From assembly GCF_001019615.1 (NCBI RefSeq), contig NZ_JNBQ01000037.1:1-38139 (forward strand): 38,139 nucleotides of DNA, written 5' to 3'. The notes below the pieces were generated by a model. The model worked only from the letters and a program-made list of their open reading frames with translations. It searched no databases and was not told the origin of the DNA. The position numbers and the translations under genes were made by a program. Origin of the DNA: Cellulosimicrobium funkei (GTDB taxonomy: Bacteria; Actinomycetota; Actinomycetes; Actinomycetales; Cellulomonadaceae). Of this stretch, positions 7,936 to 15,752 are shown piece by piece. Each line of letters opens with the position of its first letter. The stretch's first letter is position 1.

Positions 7936-7957
7936 GCGAGGCGAGGCGAGGCGAGGC
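7936..7957 (+). repeat. GCGAG pentanucleotide tandem repeat
   Basis: Four perfect copies of GCGAG plus GC. A 6-bp hairpin (7959-7964 with 7972-7977) follows at once. It is a possible slipped-strand site. Confidence 0.7.
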
Positions 7958-8009
7958 TGCCGACGCGGGCAGTCGGCCGGGTGAGCGACGACCAGGGTGG
8001 GACGACGCC

Positions 8010-8108
8010 GGGTGGGGTGGGTGGTGGTGCCGCGTCGTGGCGGGGCTGGCGGGAGCCGCGAGGAACGAGCGGCGGATGGTAGACGCGGCACCACCACCCA
8101 CCCCACCC
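8010..8108. repeat. 27-bp perfect inverted repeat with 45-nt loop
   Basis: 8010-8036 is the exact reverse complement of 8082-8108. The left arm is G/T-rich (GGTGGGGTGGGTGGTGG). The stem would be very stable as RNA or as cruciform DNA. It sits between the two opposed 21-nt repeat arrays in a 482-bp interval (7729-8210) with no credible gene. It may be a terminator for hipBA, a structured RNA, or the core of a small non-autonomous element. Confidence 0.85.
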
Positions 8109-8138
8109 ACCCAGGGCGACCACGCGCCGTCGAGCACA

Positions 8139-8200
8139 AGAACCACGGCTCTAACCCCCGCAACCACGGCTCTCCCCCGGCCGACCACGGCTCTCCCCCG
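8139..8200 (-). repeat. Three 21-nt tandem repeats (right array, inverted)
   Basis: On the minus strand units start at 8200, 8179 and 8160. Each reads CGGGGG with a short purine run and then AGAGCCGTGGT. They are nearly identical to each other and match the left array at 7748-7853 in opposite orientation. They end 11 bp from the hipA stop codon. Confidence 0.75.
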
Positions 8201-8210
8201 GCGACGAGGC

Positions 8211-9497
8211 TCAGGCCACGAGGCCGCGACGGAGGTCGGTGGTGCGGTGCTCGACGGTGCGCCAGGCGTGACGGCTCACACCGGGGTGGGCGTCGCGGTC
8301 GATGTCCGCGAGCGCCGCGAGGAGTCCGTCGAGGGTCTGGGCGACGGCGCGCTGGGCGCGGCGTCGGGGCAGCCCCCAGGTGGTGCCTTCGGTGACGAGG
8401 TCCTCGGCGGTGAGGTGGTCCATGTCGCGTTCTCCGGCGACGTCCATGGCGAAGACGCGGGAGGCGTGGTCGTGGTGGAGGTGCATGGAGACGTCGTAGG
8501 CGGGGGCGAGGCGGACGGTGCCGTCGGCGTGGCGCAGGACGGAGATGTTCTTGGCGTGGGCGTCGGTGTTGCCGATGGCGAGGTTGAAGGTGGTGAGGGC
8601 GAGGAGGGGGTCGGGGCGGGTGCCGTCGTCGCGGAGGGTGCGGGCGATGGCGGCGAGGGAGGGGAAGCGGCGTCCGTGCTGGAACTTGCGTTCGGGGTCG
8701 CGGGTGTTGATGCCGAGGGCCTGGGCGGTGTCCTCCTGGTGGAGGCGTGCGGTGCCGCTGGGTTCGGTGGGGTCGGGGACGCGGTCGTAGCGGGTGACGA
8801 CGATGGCGCGTTCGCCGTCGAGCTCGGTGACGTGGGCGTCGATGGTGGTGAGGCCGACGCGGCGGGCGAGGTCGAGGGCGGCTGCTTCGGTGTTGACGAG
8901 GTCGGCGGTGGGTGAGTCGGAGGGGCGGGCGACCTTGAGGATGTGGGTGGTGGGTGCGGTGCCGTGGGGTCGGGCCCAGCCGTGCTCGTCGCGGAGGAGG
9001 GTGATCTTGGGTTCCATGCCGGGCAGGGAGCTGGTGAGGTGGTCGGTGCGGCCTTCTCCCCCGCTGCGGGCGGCGGCGGCGCGCAGGAGTCGCGCGACGG
9101 CGGCGTCGTCGAGTCGTTCGGGTGTGCCGGGGGTGGGGAGGGGCTGCCCTTCGGGCGCGAGGAGGACGGCGCCGGCGGTGTCGTGGCCGTAGTGGACGAG
9201 GAAGGCGAGGGCGTCGTCGGGGTCGATGCCGGCGTCGATGGCCATGGCGTCGCGCGTGCGGCCTTCGGGGAGGAGGCCGTCGAGCCAGGCGGCGACGCGC
9301 GCGGGGTGGGGCGAGGGTTCGTCGGGTGGGGTGATGGGGAGCAGGTGGGACAGGACGCGGGCGTCGTGTCCCCAGCGGTCGAGGGCGTCGGCGGTCCAGG
9401 TGAGGGTGACGCGGGGGGTGCCGTCGGTGGTGTGCGTGCCGGCGGGTGCGAGCGTGGCGACGGGGGTGCCGTAGAGCCAGGCGGTGACGGTTGTCAT
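8211..9497 (-). CDS. hipA: HipA-family serine/threonine kinase toxin
   Basis: HipA toxins phosphorylate targets such as glutamyl-tRNA synthetase and cause growth arrest and persistence; the target here is not known. The 428-aa protein has the N-terminal HipA domain (about residues 1-105) and the kinase core. Visible are the nucleotide loop SSLPGMEPK (156-164), a likely ATP-binding lysine in HILKVA (188), NTEAAAL, VTRYDR, LHQEDTAQALG, the catalytic loop GNTDAHAKN with Asp312, and the metal-binding PAYDV with Asp335. All key residues are present, so it looks active. It overlaps hipB by 4 nt. Codons end in C more uniformly than in the rib genes, a weak hint of transfer. Confidence 0.93.
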   Translation of the reverse strand: MTTVTAWLYGTPVATLAPAGTHTTDGTPRVTLTWTADALDRWGHDARVLSHLLPITPPDEPSPHPARVAAWLDGLLPEGRTRDAMAIDAGIDPDDALAFLVHYGHDTAGAVLLAPEGQPLPTPGTPERLDDAAVARLLRAAAARSGGEGRTDHLTSSLPGMEPKITLLRDEHGWARPHGTAPTTHILKVARPSDSPTADLVNTEAAALDLARRVGLTTIDAHVTELDGERAIVVTRYDRVPDPTEPSGTARLHQEDTAQALGINTRDPERKFQHGRRFPSLAAIARTLRDDGTRPDPLLALTTFNLAIGNTDAHAKNISVLRHADGTVRLAPAYDVSMHLHHDHASRVFAMDVAGERDMDHLTAEDLVTEGTTWGLPRRRAQRAVAQTLDGLLAALADIDRDAHPGVSRHAWRTVEHRTTDLRRGLVA

Positions 9498-9721
9498 CGG
9501 CGTTCCTGGAGTCGCAGGTCGACGTCGAGGGTGTCGAGGAGCTCGAAGAGTCGTTGGACCCAGAGGTTCTCGACGCCGTTCTCGAGCTCGGAGAGGTACT
9601 GGCGGGTGATGCCGAGCTCGTCGGCGACCTGTGCCTGGGTGAGCCCTCGGGTCCGGCGGACGCGGCTGAGGTAGGCGCCGAGGTCGCGGGGGCTGCGGGG
9701 GGTGGTCCAGGTGTCGGCCAT
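9494..9721 (-). CDS. hipB: HipB-like antitoxin and autorepressor
   Basis: This 75-aa protein has one Cro/C1-type helix-turn-helix (about residues 13-58: YLSRVRRTRGLTQAQVADEL, then GITRQYLSELENG) and a short tail ending LQERR. HipB proteins bind operator DNA as dimers, neutralise HipA and recruit it to repress the operon. The ATG at 9721 was chosen because AGGAG lies at the right distance; the frame stays open to 9781, but that start would fall in the operator region. Its stop overlaps the hipA start (ATGA). Confidence 0.9.
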   Translation of the reverse strand: MADTWTTPRSPRDLGAYLSRVRRTRGLTQAQVADELGITRQYLSELENGVENLWVQRLFELLDTLDVDLRLQERR

Positions 9722-9763
9722 GCTCGCTCTCCTGCTGTCGGTGCGCGGGGCGCGTGCTGCGGC

Positions 9764-9832
9764 GTCAGGATTCCCTGACACGCCTCGACGTCAGGTTACT
9801 CCGACACGCCGATGTTGTCGAGATATGCCGAC
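9764..9832 (-). promoter_or_regulatory. hipBA control region: promoter with three operator-like boxes
   Basis: On the minus strand TCGACA (9816-9821) and TAACCT (9793-9798) are separated by exactly 17 nt, a good sigma-A-type promoter. Three 16-nt boxes with partner half-sites GTC...GAC lie at 9764-9779 (GTCAGGATTCCCTGAC, nearly perfect), 9790-9805 (GTCAGGTTACTCCGAC) and 9817-9832 (GTCGAGATATGCCGAC). They are spaced 26 and 27 bp apart. The second overlaps the -10, the third the -35, and the first lies just downstream of the expected start. This is the layout expected for autorepression by HipB. Confidence 0.7.
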
Positions 9833-9854
9833 ACCTGCCTCGAGGGCTGCGCCG

Positions 9855-11558
9855 TCACACCGTCCTGCGCAGGAGCGTCAGGTGCATGGCGTCGGTGCCG
9901 TGGACGTGCGGCCAGAGCTGGACGTCCTGGCGGTCGCCGAGCTCGATGGCGTCGCGCGCCTCGGGACGCACGACGTCGCGCACGACCGCTGGGGCGTCGA
10001 GGAGCTCGACGTCGTCGCGACGGCGCAGCACGTCGGCGACGACGACCTGGGTCTCGGCGAGGTGGGGCGAGCACGTGACGTAGCCGACCACTCCCCCGGG
10101 CCGGACGGCGTCGAGGGCGGAGTCGAGGAGCTCGCGCTGGAGACCGGTGAGGGTCGCGAGGTCGGCAGGGGTGCGGCGCCAGCGGGACTCGGGGCGACGG
10201 CGCAGCGCCCCCAGCCCGGTGCAGGGGGCGTCGAGGAGCACCCGGTCGTAGGCGCCCGGCTCGTCCTGCCCGACGGCGCGGCCGTCGCCCGTGCAGACCG
10301 CCTCCACGGCGGCGGCCGGGACGGCGGCGAGGGCCTTCTCCACGAGGCGGGCGCGGTGCGGCTGGACCTCGTTGGCGACGAGGCGCGCGCCCCGCTCGGC
10401 CGCGAGCGCCGCGAGGAGCGCGGCCTTGCCCCCGGGGCCGGCGCACAGGTCGAGCCAGCGGGCGTCGTCGGTCCCGGCGAGCGGTGCCGCGGCGAGGGCG
10501 AGGGCGACGAGCTGGCTGCCCTCGTCCTGGACGCCGGCGCGCCCGTCGCGCACGGCGCCGAACGCGGCGGGGTCGCCGCCCTCGAGGCGCAGCGCGGTGG
10601 GGGCCCACCGGGAGGGCGTCACGCGGTCGTCGCCGTCGGCCAGCTCGTCGGGGTCGGCGAGGCCGGGGCGGGCGACGAGCGTGACGCGGGGGGCGTCGTT
10701 GTCGGCGGCGAGGAGCGCGTCGAGCTCGGCGACGGGGCGGCCGTTGCCCGCGAGGGCGTCGCGCAGGGCGCGGGCGATCCAGACGGGGTGGCTCTGGGTG
10801 GCCGCGAGCGCCGCGAGGTCGTCGGGGGCGTCGTCGGCGATGGTGGTGAGCCAGTCGTCGAGGGGGGTGCGAGCGACGCGGCGCAGGACGGCGTTGACGA
10901 GCTGGGCGCTGCCGGCGCCGGTGCGCTCGCGCGCGAGCCCGACCGTCTCGGACACGGCGGCGTGCTGGGGCACGCGCATGCCGAGGAGCTGGTGCGCGCC
11001 GAGCCGCAGGACGTCGAGGACGGGGGCGTCGAGGCGGTCGAGGGGCCGGTCGAGGCACAGTGCGAGGACGGCGTCGTAGCGGCCGCGGAGGCGCAGGGTG
11101 CCGTAGGCGAGCTCGGTGGCGAACCCGGCGTCGCGGCCGCGGATGCCGCGCTCGCGCAGCAGGGGCGGCAGGACGAGGTTGGCGTAGGCGTCGGAGCCGT
11201 CGACCTGACGCAGGACGTCGAACGCGACGGCGCGGGCCGGGTCGGTGCCCTTGCGCCGCTGGGAGGGCGCGCTCGAGCTGCGGGACGTCTCGCCGCGGGA
11301 GCGGGCGGCGCCGCGCTGGCGGCCGCGGGCGTCGCGGCGCTCGTCGTCGCGGCGGTCCCGGCCGCGGTCCGCACCGTTCGAACGGGCGTTCGACTCGCCG
11401 CCGCGGGTCGCCCCGGCCGCGTTCGAACGCGCGTTCGAGCCGCTTCCCCCGCGCCGGGACCCGCTCGCAGAATCGTTCGAACGTGCGTTCGATCTGCCGG
11501 TCGACGCCCGGCGGGCCGCGTCGTCGCGGTCGCGGTCCGCGGGCGTGCCGGCGCTCAT
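9855..11558 (-). CDS. rsmB: 16S rRNA cytosine-967 C5-methyltransferase
   Basis: RsmB (Fmu/Sun) methylates C967 of 16S rRNA using SAM. The 567-aa protein has a NusB-like RNA-binding domain (about residues 104-235) and a methyltransferase domain. That domain has the SAM loop [14 protein letters not shown] (369 onward), the catalytic region [16 protein letters not shown] and the second cysteine in YVTCSPH. An unusual 100-residue arginine/serine-rich extension precedes them. It holds SNARSN three times (23-28, 41-46, 56-61), each encoded by the same palindromic DNA. The ATG at 11558 overlaps the fmt stop. The family often starts near residue 100, so the extension is an oddity. Confidence 0.93.
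   Translation of the reverse strand: MSAGTPADRDRDDAARRASTGRSNARSNDSASGSRRGGSGSNARSNAAGATRGGESNARSNGADRGRDRRDDERRDARGRQRGAARSRGETSRSSSAPSQRRKGTDPARAVAFDVLRQVDGSDAYANLVLPPLLRERGIRGRDAGFATELAYGTLRLRGRYDAVLALCLDRPLDRLDAPVLDVLRLGAHQLLGMRVPQHAAVSETVGLARERTGAGSAQLVNAVLRRVARTPLDDWLTTIADDAPDDLAALAATQSHPVWIARALRDALAGNGRPVAELDALLAADNDAPRVTLVARPGLADPDELADGDDRVTPSRWAPTALRLEGGDPAAFGAVRDGRAGVQDEGSQLVALALAAAPLAGTDDARWLDLCAGPGGKAALLAALAAERGARLVANEVQPHRARLVEKALAAVPAAAVEAVCTGDGRAVGQDEPGAYDRVLLDAPCTGLGALRRRPESRWRRTPADLATLTGLQRELLDSALDAVRPGGVVGYVTCSPHLAETQVVVADVLRRRDDVELLDAPAVVRDVVRPEARDAIELGDRQDVQLWPHVHGTDAMHLTLLRRTV
11376..11492. repeat. Three palindromic GTTCGAACG-n-GCGTTCGA units inside rsmB
   Basis: The 18-nt unit occurs at 11376-11393, 11421-11438 and 11475-11492, 45 and 54 nt apart, keeping frame. 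Only the middle base differs (G, C or T). Read on the minus strand it encodes SNARSN. The sequence between units is not conserved. Confidence 0.85.
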
Positions 11559-12508
11559 CGGGCGACCTCCGCGCCGAGCACGAGATCCTCGGGAAGGCGG
11601 GCCCCGCGCGCCCAGTCGGCGGCGGGCATCTGCTTCTTGCCCACGGGCGCGACGTCCCCGAGCTGGACGGCGTGCGTCGCGGTGCCGACGAGCACCTCCT
11701 TCTTCCCGGCCCGCACGTGCCCGGGGGCGAGGTCGGTGACGTCGGGGCGCGGCGTCACCGGGCCGAGCCCGAGGCGCGCGGGCGCGCCGTCGGGACCGGG
11801 GACCGTGGTCCAGGAGCCCGGTGCGGGGGTGCAGCCGCGCACGAGGCGGTCGACCGCGAGCGCCGGGTGGTCCCAACGCACCTCCGCGTCGGCGGGCGTG
11901 AGCTTCGCGGCGTGGGAGACGCCGTCGGCGGGCTGGGGCTGCGGGCGCAGGGTCCCGTCCTCGAGCGCGTCGAGCGTCGCGACGAGCAGCCCCGCGCCGG
12001 ACACGGCGAGGCGGCCCAGGAGGTCCCCGGCGGTGTCCCGGGCACGGATGGTCTCGGTCGTCGTGCCGAGCGTGGGGCCGGAGTCCAGGCCCTGCTCGAT
12101 GAGGAACGTCGTGGCGCCGGTGACCTCGTCGCCGGCGATGATCGCGCGCTGCACGGGCGCGGCGCCGCGCCAGGCCGGCAGGACGGAGAAGTGCAGGTTG
12201 ACCCACCCGTGCCGCGGCACGGCGAGCACGTCGGGACGCAGGATCTCCCCGTACGCCACGACGGGCGCCGCGTCGACGTCGAGCTCGGCCAGGCGCGCGA
12301 GGAAGTCCTCGCCGCGGGGGCGGTCGGTGATCACGGGAATCCCGGCCTCCTCGGCGCGCACGCGCACGGGGCTCGGGGTCAGGCGCCGCCCCCGGCCCGA
12401 CGGCGCGTCGGCGCGCGTGAGGACGGCGACGACGTCGTGGCGGGAGTCGAGAAGGGCGTCGAGAGACGGGACCGCGGTATCCGGGGTCCCGGCGAACAGC
12501 AGGCGCAT
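11555..12508 (-). CDS. fmt: Methionyl-tRNA formyltransferase
   Basis: Fmt formylates initiator Met-tRNA with 10-formyltetrahydrofolate. The 317-aa protein begins [20 protein letters not shown]. It has the folate and catalytic segment [20 protein letters not shown] with [17 protein letters not shown] and [13 protein letters not shown], and a C-terminal OB-like domain from about residue 205. The ATG at 12508 stands 7 nt after a TAGAAT box, suggesting its own leaderless promoter although a same-strand HAD gene lies upstream. It overlaps rsmB by 4 nt, the usual fmt-rsmB pair. Confidence 0.96.
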   Translation of the reverse strand: MRLLFAGTPDTAVPSLDALLDSRHDVVAVLTRADAPSGRGRRLTPSPVRVRAEEAGIPVITDRPRGEDFLARLAELDVDAAPVVAYGEILRPDVLAVPRHGWVNLHFSVLPAWRGAAPVQRAIIAGDEVTGATTFLIEQGLDSGPTLGTTTETIRARDTAGDLLGRLAVSGAGLLVATLDALEDGTLRPQPQPADGVSHAAKLTPADAEVRWDHPALAVDRLVRGCTPAPGSWTTVPGPDGAPARLGLGPVTPRPDVTDLAPGHVRAGKKEVLVGTATHAVQLGDVAPVGKKQMPAADWARGARLPEDLVLGAEVAR

Positions 12509-12515
12509 GGGCCCG

Positions 12516-12521
12516 ATTCTA
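12516..12521 (-). promoter_or_regulatory. -10 box of fmt-rsmB, leaderless type
   Basis: TAGAAT on the minus strand, 7 nt, then the fmt ATG. It is the closest match to the consensus -10 among the boxes of this kind in the window. No -35 is evident. Confidence 0.55.
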
Positions 12522-12604
12522 GGTGCCGACCCGCTCCCGCCCCGCAGACCGTCGCAGGTCGCGGTCGCCGTCCTCGCACCGCCGCCGACGGCCCGTCGTC
12601 ACCG

Positions 12605-13264
12605 TCACGGCGCGACGTGGACGCCGAGGCGTCGCAGGGCCGCGCGCAGGCCGGGCGTGCCGTCGAAGAGGTGCGTGCGCAGGCCGAGCCGAGCCGCCGC
12701 GGCGATGTTCGCGGCGCTGTCGTCGGTGAAGAGCGTGCGCGCCGGGTCGAGGCCGAACCGCTCGACCGCGAGCGCGAAGATCGCGGGGTCCGGCTTGGCC
12801 AGGCCCACGCGCCCGGAGACGAGCACGTCGTCCATGAGCGTCGTCGCGGGAGCGGCGGGCGCGGCGTGCGGGTAGAGCTCCGCGGACCAGTTGGTCAGGC
12901 CGTACAGGCGCAGCCCGAGGTCCCGCAGCTCGCGCACGAGCTCCTCCGAGCCCTCGACGGGACCGGTGAGCGTCGCGGGGAACTCCGCGACGTACCGGTC
13001 GATGAGCGCCACGTGGTGCGGGTGGGAGGCCTCGACGGCGGCGCGCGCGTCCGCCCACGTGGCACCGGCGTCGCGCTCGTGGTTGAGGACGCGGAAGTCG
13101 ACGTCGGCGAAGAACGCGTCGACGACCTCGCGGTCCAGCCCGGCGTAGGCGCCGTACGGGTCCCAGCCCACCAGGACGTTGCCGAAGTCGTACAGCACGG
13201 CGTCGATCGCGCGCGCCGGGGCGCCCCCGGGGGTGCCGTCGGCCGTCGCGGGGTGGTGCGTCAC
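12605..13264 (-). CDS. HAD-superfamily hydrolase
   Basis: The 219-aa protein carries the HAD motifs in order. Motif I is DAVLYDFGNVLVGWDP, in which the second Asp of the usual DxD is Asn, as in YihX-like and haloacid-dehalogenase-like members. Motif II is LTNWS, motif III is the lysine in GLAKPDPAIF, and motif IV is FTDDSAANIAAA. A helical cap lies between I and II. These features predict a phosphatase on a small sugar phosphate or similar; the substrate is not evident. The GTG start overlaps the priA stop (GTGA), so it is coupled to priA. Confidence 0.85.
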   Translation of the reverse strand: MTHHPATADGTPGGAPARAIDAVLYDFGNVLVGWDPYGAYAGLDREVVDAFFADVDFRVLNHERDAGATWADARAAVEASHPHHVALIDRYVAEFPATLTGPVEGSEELVRELRDLGLRLYGLTNWSAELYPHAAPAAPATTLMDDVLVSGRVGLAKPDPAIFALAVERFGLDPARTLFTDDSAANIAAAARLGLRTHLFDGTPGLRAALRRLGVHVAP

Positions 13265-15612
13265 AAGATCTCCTTCGGGTCGAGCTCCACCCGCACGCTA
13301 CCCGCCTCGCGCCGCGCCGAGCGCACCGCGAGCGACGCGGCGAGCTCACGCGCGAGGCGCCGACCGTCGCGCACCGGCACGCGCACGACGGCGCGCACCG
13401 GCGGGGCGTCCAGCAGCCCCGGTCCCGCGCCGTCGCCGGTCCCCGTGCTCGTCCCCGAACCGGCGCCCGACGCACGCCCGCGCGGCGGGGGCGCGGGCAC
13501 CTCCACGGGTCCGAGGACGGCGTCGGACCGCGCCAGCTCGACCCGTCCCAGCAGGGCCGCGACCGCCGGGCGGTCCCCCGTCACCGCCGCCACCCGCACG
13601 GCGGGCGGCAGCGACAGCTCGGCCCGCTCGTCGAGCTCGCGGTCCGCGAGGAGCGCCGGGTCCCAGCGCACGAGCGCGTTCGTCGGTGCCGGGGCGGCGT
13701 CGCCGACGAGCAGCACCTGCCCGCCGGCCGTCGCCGGACGCACGAGCGCCGCCGCGGCGAGCCAGCGCGCGAGCGCGTCCTGCGCGACGTCCAGCCCGAC
13801 GTGCGCGGTGCTCACCGCGGCGTCGAGCAGCAGCGCGGCCGCGTACCCGCCCTCGGCGACGGGCTCGGCGCCCGGCGTCGCGACGACCAGCGCCGGACGC
13901 GAGGACACCGCGCCCAGCACACCGCCCGCGGCGGCGGCGCCGGACACCTGCACGGGAACGCCCGCGAACGCGCGGCCCAGCTCCTCCGCCGTGCGCTGCG
14001 ACCCGACCCGCACCGACCGCAGGCCCGTCCAGTGGCACTCCGCGCACGACCAGCCGCCCGCGAGCGCCCCGCACCACGCGCACTGCGGCGTCGCGCCCGC
14101 CCCGGACAGCGCGAGCGGGCCGTGGCACACGGTGCAGCGCGCCGGGGTACGGCAGCGCCCGCACGCGACGACGGGCACGTACCCGGAGCGGGGCACCTGC
14201 ACCAGCACCGGTCCCTGCTCGAGAGCGGAGCGTGCCGCGCGCCATGCCGCGGTCGGGATGCGGGCCGCGGCGCCCGGGCCCTCGGCCGCGAGCTCCACCG
14301 ACGTCAGGGCCCGCACCCGGGGCGCGCGCGCCCGCACGACGTCGCGCGGCGCGGCCAGGTCGTGCGCCCAGCCCCGCGCGACGAGCGCCTGCGCCGCGAC
14401 CGTGCGGCCGTGCGACCCGAGGAGGAACGCGGCCTTCTCCTGGTCGCTGCGCAGCGCGAGCACCTCGCGCGCGTGCGGGTAGGGGGCCCGCGGCTCGGCG
14501 AGCGTGTCCTCGCCGTCGTTCCAGCACACCACGAGGCCGAGGTCCGCGACCGGGGCGAACGCCGCCGCCCGGGTCCCCACGACGACGCGCGCCCGCCCGT
14601 GCAGCACCGCGAGGAACCCGCGGTACCGGGGGGCGGGGCCCTCGTCCGCGGTCAGGCGCACCACCTCGCCGCCGGTCGCCGCGTCCCACGCGGGCAGGCC
14701 CGCGGCGTCCAGGGCGGCGCACACCTGGTCGACGTCGCGCGCGTCCGGCACGACGACGAGCGCCCCCCGGCCGCCCGACCGCGCGGCGCGCACCGCCTCC
14801 GCGACCGCGGCGGCCCAGTGCGTCACGGGCAGCGGGTCCGCGCCCCGTCGCGCCCGCCCGGCACCACGCCCGCGCTCGACCGGCTCCGACCCCGGGTCCG
14901 GAGGGGCGGGCGGCGCGAGACCCGGCAGCGCGGTCCACACGGCCCGCGGGGCACCCCCGCCCGCGACGTGCGCGAGGAACGCCGCGCCGGCACGGTACGG
15001 GGACCACGCGGAGCCGCCGGACGCCGCCCCGGACCCTGTGGCCTGGGGCGCCGCGACGGGCGCCTCGCCGGCCCCGACCCCGCCCACCGGCGCCGTGCCC
15101 CCGGTGGCGTCGTTCTCGGTGGCGTCGTTCTCGGGTGCCGCGGCGACGGCGGCCGCGAGCGCCTGCTCGGCGCGCGCGTGCCGCGGGGGGACGGCGAGGC
15201 GGAGCACGTCCGACAGGGTGCCCGCGTAGTGGTCGGCGACCGAGCGCGCGAGCCGCGCGACGGCGGGCGAGAGCACCGGCTCGGGCGAGACGACACGGCG
15301 CAGCGGCAGCAGGCGGCCGTCGTGGTCGGACCGCTCGGTCCGCGCCAGGACGTACCCGTCGACGTCACGGCCCGCGAACCGCACCTTGACCCGGACGCCG
15401 GGTCGTGCGTCGTCGGACATCGCCGCGGGCACGAGGTAGTCGAACGCGCGGTCCAGGTGCGGGGGCGCCAGGTCGAGCGCCAGGCGCGCGACGGGCAGGT
15501 GCGCGGCGACCTCCTGGGACGGCGCCGCGGCGGGCCGCCGCGGCCCAGGGGCCACGGAGACACCCGGCAGGGTGTCCTGCACCGCCTGCGACGTGTCCTC
15601 GGGCTCGCTCAC
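13261..15612 (-). CDS. priA: Primosomal protein N' (actinobacterial PriA, helicase-inactive type)
   Basis: The 783-aa protein has the PriA N-terminal DNA-binding domain (about residues 40-140: VARLALDLAPPHLDRAFDYL). It also has the zinc region with eight cysteines (VACGRCRTPARCTVCHG and the CAWCGALAGGWSCAEC stretch) and the C-terminal domain. No Walker A GxGKT can be seen, and the DEEH-like Walker B position reads CWNDGEDTLAEPRAPYPHAR. This agrees with the known actinobacterial PriA group, which lacks ATPase motifs, so it probably acts as a replication-restart scaffold. The GTG at 15612 overlaps the stop of a 47-aa ORF. Confidence 0.9.
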   Translation of the reverse strand: MSEPEDTSQAVQDTLPGVSVAPGPRRPAAAPSQEVAAHLPVARLALDLAPPHLDRAFDYLVPAAMSDDARPGVRVKVRFAGRDVDGYVLARTERSDHDGRLLPLRRVVSPEPVLSPAVARLARSVADHYAGTLSDVLRLAVPPRHARAEQALAAAVAAAPENDATENDATGGTAPVGGVGAGEAPVAAPQATGSGAASGGSAWSPYRAGAAFLAHVAGGGAPRAVWTALPGLAPPAPPDPGSEPVERGRGAGRARRGADPLPVTHWAAAVAEAVRAARSGGRGALVVVPDARDVDQVCAALDAAGLPAWDAATGGEVVRLTADEGPAPRYRGFLAVLHGRARVVVGTRAAAFAPVADLGLVVCWNDGEDTLAEPRAPYPHAREVLALRSDQEKAAFLLGSHGRTVAAQALVARGWAHDLAAPRDVVRARAPRVRALTSVELAAEGPGAAARIPTAAWRAARSALEQGPVLVQVPRSGYVPVVACGRCRTPARCTVCHGPLALSGAGATPQCAWCGALAGGWSCAECHWTGLRSVRVGSQRTAEELGRAFAGVPVQVSGAAAAGGVLGAVSSRPALVVATPGAEPVAEGGYAAALLLDAAVSTAHVGLDVAQDALARWLAAAALVRPATAGGQVLLVGDAAPAPTNALVRWDPALLADRELDERAELSLPPAVRVAAVTGDRPAVAALLGRVELARSDAVLGPVEVPAPPPRGRASGAGSGTSTGTGDGAGPGLLDAPPVRAVVRVPVRDGRRLARELAASLAVRSARREAGSVRVELDPKEIL

Positions 15613-15752
15613 GACGTCATCGAACCACGCGCCGCCGTCATGCCCGGGCGGGCGGGCACCGCCTCGACGAGCTCGCCGACGGTCGGGCACGCCGGCAGCT
15701 CGACCGGCAGGCGGACCAGCGCGGCCGCGCGAGGCCGGGCCGGGCTCGTCAC
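15609..15752 (-). CDS. Candidate 47-aa protein between metK and priA
   Basis: A small ORF fits exactly between two known genes. Its GTG overlaps the metK stop (GTGA, 15749-15752) and its TGA overlaps the priA GTG (GTGA, 15609-15612). Both couplings are of the type used throughout this genome. The product starts [19 protein letters not shown] and includes [16 protein letters not shown]. It has no membrane segment and matches no family I know. It might be a real operon member or a translated bridge that keeps ribosomes coupled to priA. Confidence 0.5.
   Translation of the reverse strand: MTSPARPRAAALVRLPVELPACPTVGELVEAVPARPGMTAARGSMTS

Noticed and set aside
7679-8188. Minus-strand ORF with heptapeptide repeats (LPRA-like) through the repeat island
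   Set aside because: The heptads follow from the 21-nt DNA period. The frame runs through hairpins and into the antisense of the GNAT gene, and has no plausible start or conserved domain.
7748-8200. CRISPR-like array
   Set aside because: The 21-nt units are degenerate and directly adjacent, with no unique spacers, and no cas genes are present.
13261-15612. PriA without Walker A and with a changed DEEH box as a decayed gene
   Set aside because: Actinobacterial PriA proteins are known to lack these motifs. The zinc region and DNA-binding domain are intact, so this is the normal type.
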